From Mesorhabditis belari (taxonomy: Eukaryota; Nematoda; Chromadorea; Rhabditida; Rhabditidae), in assembly GCA_958450365.1 (NCBI GenBank), contig CAUEEP010000759.1, forward strand, positions 3,019,880 to 3,083,879: a stretch of DNA of 64,000 nt. The letters are read 5' to 3'. Position 1 is the stretch's first letter. Every line of letters begins with the position of its first letter. Positions 58,801-64,000 of this stretch are shown here, piece by piece. The notes beneath the pieces were generated by a model, which saw only the letters and a list, made by a program, of their open reading frames with translations, was not told the DNA's origin and did not search any database. The position numbers were made by a program, and so were the translations under genes.

Positions 58801-61248
58801 GTCCAAACCCAAATAGACTTAGTGCGAGGCGCTAGCCGCTAGCCTTCGCACTAAGTCCAAGCCTAAGCCTAAGCCTAAACCTAAGCCTAAAACTGGGTGA
58901 GATCCAGAAAATGGGGGTTCAGCCCAAACCCAAATAGACTTAGTGCTAGGCGCTAGCCGCTAGTCTAAACCTAAGCCGACGCCTAAGCCTAAGCCTAAGC
59001 CTAAGCCCAGCCTTTACTGAGTCTAAATAGGTGTAGAGTAAAATAAAATAGTAAAATTAGTAAAAGTAAAAGTAGAATTCCCCCTCCCCCACCCCGTTAT
59101 AGGGAAAGCACCGAAATTTTCGTCATAAAGCGTGTGTTTCCAAAGGCAAAGTACAAGAAAAATCACTTTTATTTCAGATTCTCACTGATCGAATCATTCA
59201 CGAATGTCTCCGCTTAGGAAAAGAGCTTTTCATTCCACATGTGAGTCGTCAAAATGTCAAAATCAAAAAAGGCATCAGAATGGTTCTATAGCTTTATATG
59301 GAAATGGCTTAAAACTTGTATCGAAAGCTATAGAACTAAAAAACTAATAAAAAAAACTAATAAATAATAACTATAGAATAATAAGTATAAAATTTTAAAA
59401 ACAAATTTCACTATGGAACATTTTAGTTTCGTCGAAAAGATCCTCGAATGCGAATGCTGAGACTGAATGGATTAAACGAGTTTGAGGTGAGATTTTTGAG
59501 AACTTTTAAAGTGTTTTTAAAGTGCTTAGGCTTTAAAAGTGCTTTAAATTGCTTTAATTTGCTTTAAAGTGATTTAAAGTTCTTTAAAGTGCTTTTAAAG
59601 TTCTTTAAAGTGCTTTAAAGTGATTTAAAGTTCTTTAAAGTGCTTTTAAAGTTCTTTAAAGTGCTTCTAAAGTTCTTTAAAGTTCTTTAAAGTGCTTTTA
59701 AATTGCTTTAAAGTGCTTCTAAAGTTCTTTAAAGTGCTTTAAAGTGCTTTAAATTGCTTTAAAGTGCTTTTAAAGTTCTTTAAAATGCTTTAAAGTGCTT
59801 TAAAAGGCTTTAAAGTTCTTTAAAATGCTTCTAAAGTTCTTTAAAGTGCTTTAAAGTGCTTTAAATTGCTTTTAAGTGCTTTTAAAGTGCTTTAAAGCGC
59901 TTTTAAAGTGATTTAAAGTGCTTTAAAAGCAACTTAAAGCACTTTAAAGCACTTTAAAAGCACTCTAAAGCGCTTTAAAGCATTTTAAAGCTCTAAAACT
60001 TGTAAATAATAAAATAAAAGCTTTTTATTACATTTCTTTTATCTAATATCTATTATTTAGTAAATAAACTACAACTTATCTCATTCAGAATCTTGACTCA
60101 ACCCTTTGGAACATACGTCAACATTCACAAGACACAGAAGCTGAAGAATATGTGGGAACTGGTAGGGTTTAAGCTTTAAAAAAGACTTTATTTGGATTGG
60201 ATTGGATAAGCGAAATAGCTTGGATAAGTGAATTAGTTTTTAAATTGTATTTAGCTTAGTTTTTAAATTGTATTTAGTTATTTTTGAAAACAAACAAAAA
60301 ACTCTTTCAGGTGCTTTGGATTTAATCGTGATGCCTGGAGTAGCGTTCACGAGAAATGGAGATCGTTTGGGACATGGAATGGTGAGGGGGAAGATGGTTT
60401 ATTGTAATTTATTGGATTAGCTTTGATTTAGATTGAATTTGATTGAATTTGATCGAATTTGATTGAATTTGATCGAATTTGATCGAATTTGATTGAATTT
60501 GATTGAATTTGATTGAATTTGATTGAATTTGATTGAATTTGATTGAATTTGATCGAATTTGATCGAATTTGATTGAATTTGATCGAATTTGATCGAATTT
60601 GATTGAATTTAGATCGAATTTGATTGAATTTGATTGAATTTGATCGAATTTGATTGAATTTGATTGAATTTGATTGAATTTGATTGAATTTGATCGAATT
60701 TGATTGAATTTGATCGAATTTGATCGGATTTGATTGAATTTGATCGAATTTGATCGAATTTGATCGAATTTGATCCAATTTGGATCCAATTTAGCTCTAG
60801 TTTGGCTCTATTTAGGCTCTAATTTAGCTCTAATTTAGATGAGCTTTCTTAAAATCAACCAAATCAACCAAATCTACCAAATCAACTAAATCAACCAAAC
60901 CAACCAAACCAACCAATTCAACCAAATCAACCAAATCAACCGAATTTCTAGGGTTACTATGATAAAATGCTTGCCGAACACGAGGATCTCTTTGGGAAAC
61001 AACCGATGAAAGTGGCGCTGGCTTTGAATGAACAGGTGGAGCGATTGAATTCAATTGAATTGAATTTTCGAAACCTCGATCATAATGATCTTTCTTCAAT
61101 CATAATGATCTTTCTTTCTATTCAGATTATCCCAAATGTTCCTCTTCATCCAACTGACATCTCTATTGATTCAATTCTATTTGAAGAGGAATTGTCGAAG
61201 AAAGAAATGACGATGAGAATTGGAAGAAGGGATTCACATCAATCATAA
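55870..61248 (+). CDS. MTHFS: 5-formyltetrahydrofolate cyclo-ligase (MTHFS)
   Basis: Converts 5-formyl-THF plus ATP to 5,10-methenyl-THF, salvaging folate in the cytosol or mitochondria. Eight exons: 55870-55914, 58473-58619, 59178-59240, 59427-59486, 60089-60161, 60311-60381, 60952-61035, 61126-61248; phases close into 221 aa, near the usual ~200. Landmarks: LRKEIGYQLGLIEEEEIEKQ, QAAQRISVYVNTKAEILTDR, GKELFIPHFRRKDPRM, STLWNIRQHSQDTEAEEYVG, GALDLIVMPGVAFTRNGDRL and the signature GHGMGYYDK for substrate and ATP-Mg binding, then MKVALALNEQ and the VPLHPTDISIDSI tail. A donor at 58648 after exon 2 would break the frame; the one at 58620 fits the family alignment. Intron 1 holds a MITE, a mariner and a 10-bp array. 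Divergent from vab-10. Confidence 0.95.
56058..56636. mobile_element. mariner-ended foldback MITE in MTHFS intron 1
   Basis: TA-flanked ends TTGGGTTGTCCAGTTATGAA (56060) and the exact complement ending 56634, followed inward by a second inverted pair (ACATTTTGATATAAAAA near 56170 and 56510; GCAAATTGACTGCAC near 56212). No coding capacity. Confidence 0.9.
56710..57687 (-). mobile_element. near-complete mariner element, 974 bp
   Basis: TA-flanked terminal repeats TTAGGTTGGCGACATTGAAA at 56712 and its complement ending 57685. The minus strand carries a transposase with a mariner N-terminus (TATESHESLC-type region near 57450), then KKWIHYDNITTKRQWLDSGE, IPKRISKPDFHEKKVMLSVW, then a TGA stop inside the WW motif, then LISGQTVDANLYVQQLDRVD and TTVLLLQDNRTVAMPV. 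The stop and frameshifts make it inactive, but the length and ends look young. It sits antisense in MTHFS intron 1. Confidence 0.88.
57735..58245. repeat. (AATAAACAAC)n 10-bp array
   Basis: About 48 units, mostly AATAAACAAC or AATAAACAATC, in MTHFS intron 1. A-runs recur every 10 bases. Confidence 0.94.
58680..59012. repeat. telomere-like (GCCTAA)n with duplicated 71-bp block
   Basis: GCCTAA units at 58690-58755, 58858-58892 and 58968-59012 alternate with two copies of a block (58771-58841 and 58892-58962) that contains GGCGCTAGCCGCTAG. This lies in MTHFS intron 2. Confidence 0.85.
59500..59990. repeat. (CTTTAAAGTG)n 10-bp array
   Basis: About 48 units of 10-11 bases in MTHFS intron 4. The sense flips to AGCACTTTAAAG near 59930. 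Confidence 0.93.
60430..60780. repeat. (GATTGAATTT/GATCGAATTT)n 10-bp array
   Basis: About 35 strict decamers in MTHFS intron 6. It is followed by an AAATCAACC array (60850-60945) up to the exon acceptor. Confidence 0.95.
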
Positions 61249-61505
61249 TTCACCTCAATGATAACTCACATCAATCATAACTCACATCAATCATAACCGA
61301 TCTGTCATTTCCTATGTACTGATAAATGGTGTCAACGACAGGAAAATGCATAAGATTTACACAAATCACAAAAAGAAGCCAAGTTCGGTTGCGCTTGAGT
61401 ACAAAGCATTCAACGAGGCTTGTCTTGTTCTTTTGTGTTTTTCCTTTTCTTCTCAAATCTCCTCAATCGATTAGTTTGGGGTGTGATCCGCTTTAACTTT
61501 ATCAT

Positions 61506-62280
61506 TTGACTTTATCATCGCGGATGATTATATTTCAGAATAGCCGAGTAGCACAAAAGACAGTAGCACAAAAGACAGCAGTAGCACAAAAGACACAAAA
61601 AGTCGATAACTTTTTGCAACAAAGCAAGCTCCCGTTCGTCACAATTTTAAAGTTCATTCATCTATGGAGCCAGGGACTCACGACAATCAAATACTGTCAG
61701 CAGGAGCTCGACATTAGTGGCAACACCGTTGTTGAGTGGGACTTCTTTCGCCGCCAAGTGTGCGCTTGGAAAATCAAGAAGCTTTCGATTAACAAGATCG
61801 GTGGTGCCGAACTCACCGATCGATGAATCGCAGATCGATAAATCACTGATTGCAAAGCGCAAAAACCACGCCGGTAGGACGCTGCCAGAACGTTGGCTTT
61901 TTGGTGGTCTGTGTCGTGAAACAAGGAGAATGCTTCGCTTTTATTGTGCCAAACCGAACGGCTCTGGTTCTGCTTGAAGCGATTCGAAAATATATCGAAA
62001 AGGGGACTCGAATCATCTCTGATGGATGGCGTGCATACCAAGGGCTTCTCACTGACCAAAATTACGATTTTGCATGGGTCAACCACTCGACAAATTTTGT
62101 TTTGCCGAAAGATCCGACCGTGCACACGCAAACAATCGAGCGAATGTGGAAACCGTTTAAAGATATGAACAGACGTCGACACGGCACTCACGGCACCATC
62201 GTGGATTCGTATATCGCTGAGGGATTGTGGCATCGCCTGCCGGAGTGAACGCCGGCATTGCCTGCCGGAGCGAATGCATT
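61506..62280 (+). pseudogene. Merlin (IS1016-like) DDE transposase relic
   Basis: Three frames in order: FVTILKFIHLWSQGLTTIKY with ELDISGNTVVEWDFF (61506-61780); DESQIDKSLIAKRKNHAGRT with LPERWLFGGLCRET (about 61795-61920); then GECFAFIVPNRTALVLLEAI, GTRIISDGWRAYQGL, VNHSTNFVLPKDPTVHTQTI and ERMWKPFKDMNRRRHGTHGT (61915-62248). The catalytic DE(S), SDGWRAY and HTQTIER motifs are those of Merlin elements. At least two frameshifts make it dead. It lies 260 bases past the MTHFS stop. Confidence 0.88.
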
Positions 62281-62384
62281 CGAGTCGATCATAGAGGACA
62301 TCGTCAATTTTTGGTCCGCAGGGGCGAAAATGAAAACAATCCCTTTTTTATAGTTAATTTGTGATTGCCAGAAAGGTTTTTGAT

Positions 62385-63652
62385 TTGATTTGATTTGATT
62401 ACTTTTGTTTTGGTTACTTTTCTTTTGGTTACTTTTGTTTGTTTTGCTTACTTTTGTTTTGGTTACTTTTCTTTTGGTTACTTTTATCTTGGTTACTTTT
62501 ATCTTGGTTACTTTTGTTTCGGTTACTTTTGTTTTGGTTACTGTTTTGGGTACTTTTGTTTTGGTTACTTTTGTTTTGATTACTTTTGTTTTGGTTACTT
62601 TTCTTTTGGTTACTTTTATCTTGGTTACTTTTGTTTCGGTTACTTTTGTTTTGGTTACTGTTTTGGGTACTTTTGTTTTGGTTACTTTTGTTTTGGTTAC
62701 TTTCTTGGTCACTTTTATCCTGGTCACTTTTGTCTCGGTCACTTTGTTTTGGTCACTCCTTGGGCACCCTTTTGTTTTGGCCACTTTGTCTTGATCACTT
62801 TTGTTTGGCCACTCTTCCTGGTCACTTTATCCTGGTCACTTTTGTTTCGGTCACTTTTGTTTTGGTCACTTTTTGGGCACCCCTTTTTTGGTCACTTTGT
62901 CTTGGTCACTTTCCTGGTCACTTTTATCCTGGTCACTTTTGTTTCGGTCACTTTTGTTTTGGTCACTTTTGTTTTGGTCACTTTCCTTGGTCACTTTTTT
63001 TTGGTCACTTTTATCCTGGTCACTTTTATCCTGGTCACTTTTGTTCCGGTCACTTTTGTTTTGGTCACCGTTTTGGTCACTTTTGTTCTTTTCTCTGGTC
63101 ACTTTTATCCTGGTCACTTTGTTTCGGTCACTTTGTTTTGGTCACTTTTGGGCACCTTTTTCTTGGTCACTTTTGTTTGGCCACTTTCCTGGTCACTTTT
63201 ATCCTGGTCACTTTTGTCGGTTACTTTTGTTTTGGTTACTTTTGTTTTGGTTACTTTTCCTTTGGTTACTTTTGTTTTGGTTACTTTTATCTTGGTTACT
63301 TTTATCTTGGTCACTTTTTCCGGCCACTTTTGTTTTGGTCACCGTTTTGGTCACTTTTGTTTTGCTTACTTTTCTGGTCACTTTTCCTTTGGTCACTTTC
63401 TTGGTCACTTTTTTCCGGTCACTTTTGTTTTGGTTACTGTTTTTGGTTACTTTTGTTTTGGTTACTTTTGTCTTGGTTACTTTTATCTTGGTTACTTTTA
63501 TCTTGGTTACTTTTGTTTCGGTTACTTTTGTTTTGGTTACTGTTTTGGTTACTTTTGTTTTGGTTACTTTTCTTTTAGTTACTTTTGTTTTGCTTACTTT
63601 TGTTTCGGTTAATTTTGTTTTGGTTACTTTTCTTTTGGTTACTTCGTTTACA
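62385..63652. repeat. (ACTTTTGTTTTGGTT)n 15-bp array, 1.27 kb
   Basis: About 85 units, the longest array here. The first and last thirds use GGTTACTTTTGT; the middle (62700-63210) uses GGTCACTTTTGT. Because 15 is divisible by three, all plus frames stay open (up to 405 codons). These are not genes. Confidence 0.95.
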
Positions 63653-63916
63653 TTTCTTTCGTTGTTATGATCAATTATACTATTAATGAATAATTTTTTA
63701 GGTAGCCATTTGTTCGTTCGGGATTGTGAAGCGTTGTTCGGGATTATGGAGCGTTGTTCGGGATTGTGGAACGCAAAAAAAGGCGACCGATCGGGAAGGT
63801 AGAGGTAGGTTTGGTGTTAGATATTTAAGTCACTTTTGTGATCTAATATAAAGGTTGTGAAAATAACGAATAACGAATAGAATTCGCGGATTTTATGGTG
63901 GTAGTTTGTATAATAT

Positions 63917-64000
63917 ACACTCTGTCAAAAAATTATAGACGCACCCTGTTTTTTGCTAGTTAAGAGCCGGATATAAGTGCTAGTCCAGTGAAAAGTATTT
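63917..64000 (+). mobile_element. possible Tc1-like element, left end
   Basis: CACTCTGTCAAAAAATTATA, then GACGCACCC, follows a TA (63915-63916) and resembles terminal repeats of Tc1-like transposons. The partner end would be outside the window. 63660-63900 holds nothing else recognisable. Confidence 0.4.

Noticed and set aside
60409..60789. 126-codon Asn/Ile/Lys/Phe-rich minus frames
   Set aside because: Translation of the GATTGAATTT intron array.
62395..63612. 405-codon plus-strand open frame
   Set aside because: It is the translation of a 15-bp repeat, repetitive FGYFCFGYFC-like, and open in several frames on both strands.

Overview
The window is nuclear DNA from a nematode; I cannot name the species. 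Four things point there: a vab-10 type spectraplakin gene, many TTAGGC-like repeats (the nematode telomere unit), a 16-base exact match to the start of the nematode spliced leader SL1 (29518-29533), and short introns ending in TTTCAG or TTTTAG. Only two genes are clearly real.

Gene 1 is on the minus strand and covers most of the window: a vab-10/plectin/dystonin-like spectraplakin. I traced 34 shared exons (34637 down to 21). They keep one open frame of 1,572 codons across every splice junction: actin-binding CH1 and CH2, a plakin domain of spectrin repeats with an SH3 domain, an Arg/Glu-rich helix, then plectin repeats that run off the left edge (the VAB-10A-like, intermediate-filament-linker form). 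Three separate sets of upstream exons (48993-47011, 42648-42374, 39710-39590) all end in the same phase and can all splice to the CH1 exon, so the gene probably has three alternative N-termini. A further phase-0/0 exon of 95 codons (26404-26688) lies alone inside the 13.7-kb intron between CH1 and CH2.

Gene 2 is on the plus strand (55870-61248, eight exons, 221 aa): 5-formyltetrahydrofolate cyclo-ligase (MTHFS).

Almost everything else is repeat. Nearly every intron carries its own tandem array, and many arrays have a 10-bp unit. Six arrays at distant places share a 16-bp box, CTGGATGTCACACTAG or a close variant, spaced close to 143 bp, although the rest of their monomers look unrelated. One 10-bp array (40260-40560) is a chain of perfect heat-shock-element pentamers near an alternative vab-10 start. 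Mobile DNA includes an almost complete mariner (56712-57685), decayed mariner pieces, several mariner-ended and foldback MITEs, a broken Merlin transposase after MTHFS, a Tc1-like end at the right edge and several tRNA-like sequences with Pol III A and B boxes.

Layout: 1-19.1 kb vab-10 plectin repeats to CH2; 19.1-32.7 kb giant intron; 32.7-34.6 kb CH1; 34.6-51.5 kb alternative 5' exons with transposon debris; 52-55.8 kb intergenic; 55.9-61.2 kb MTHFS; 61.5-64 kb Merlin relic, a 1.27-kb 15-bp array and a Tc1-like end.
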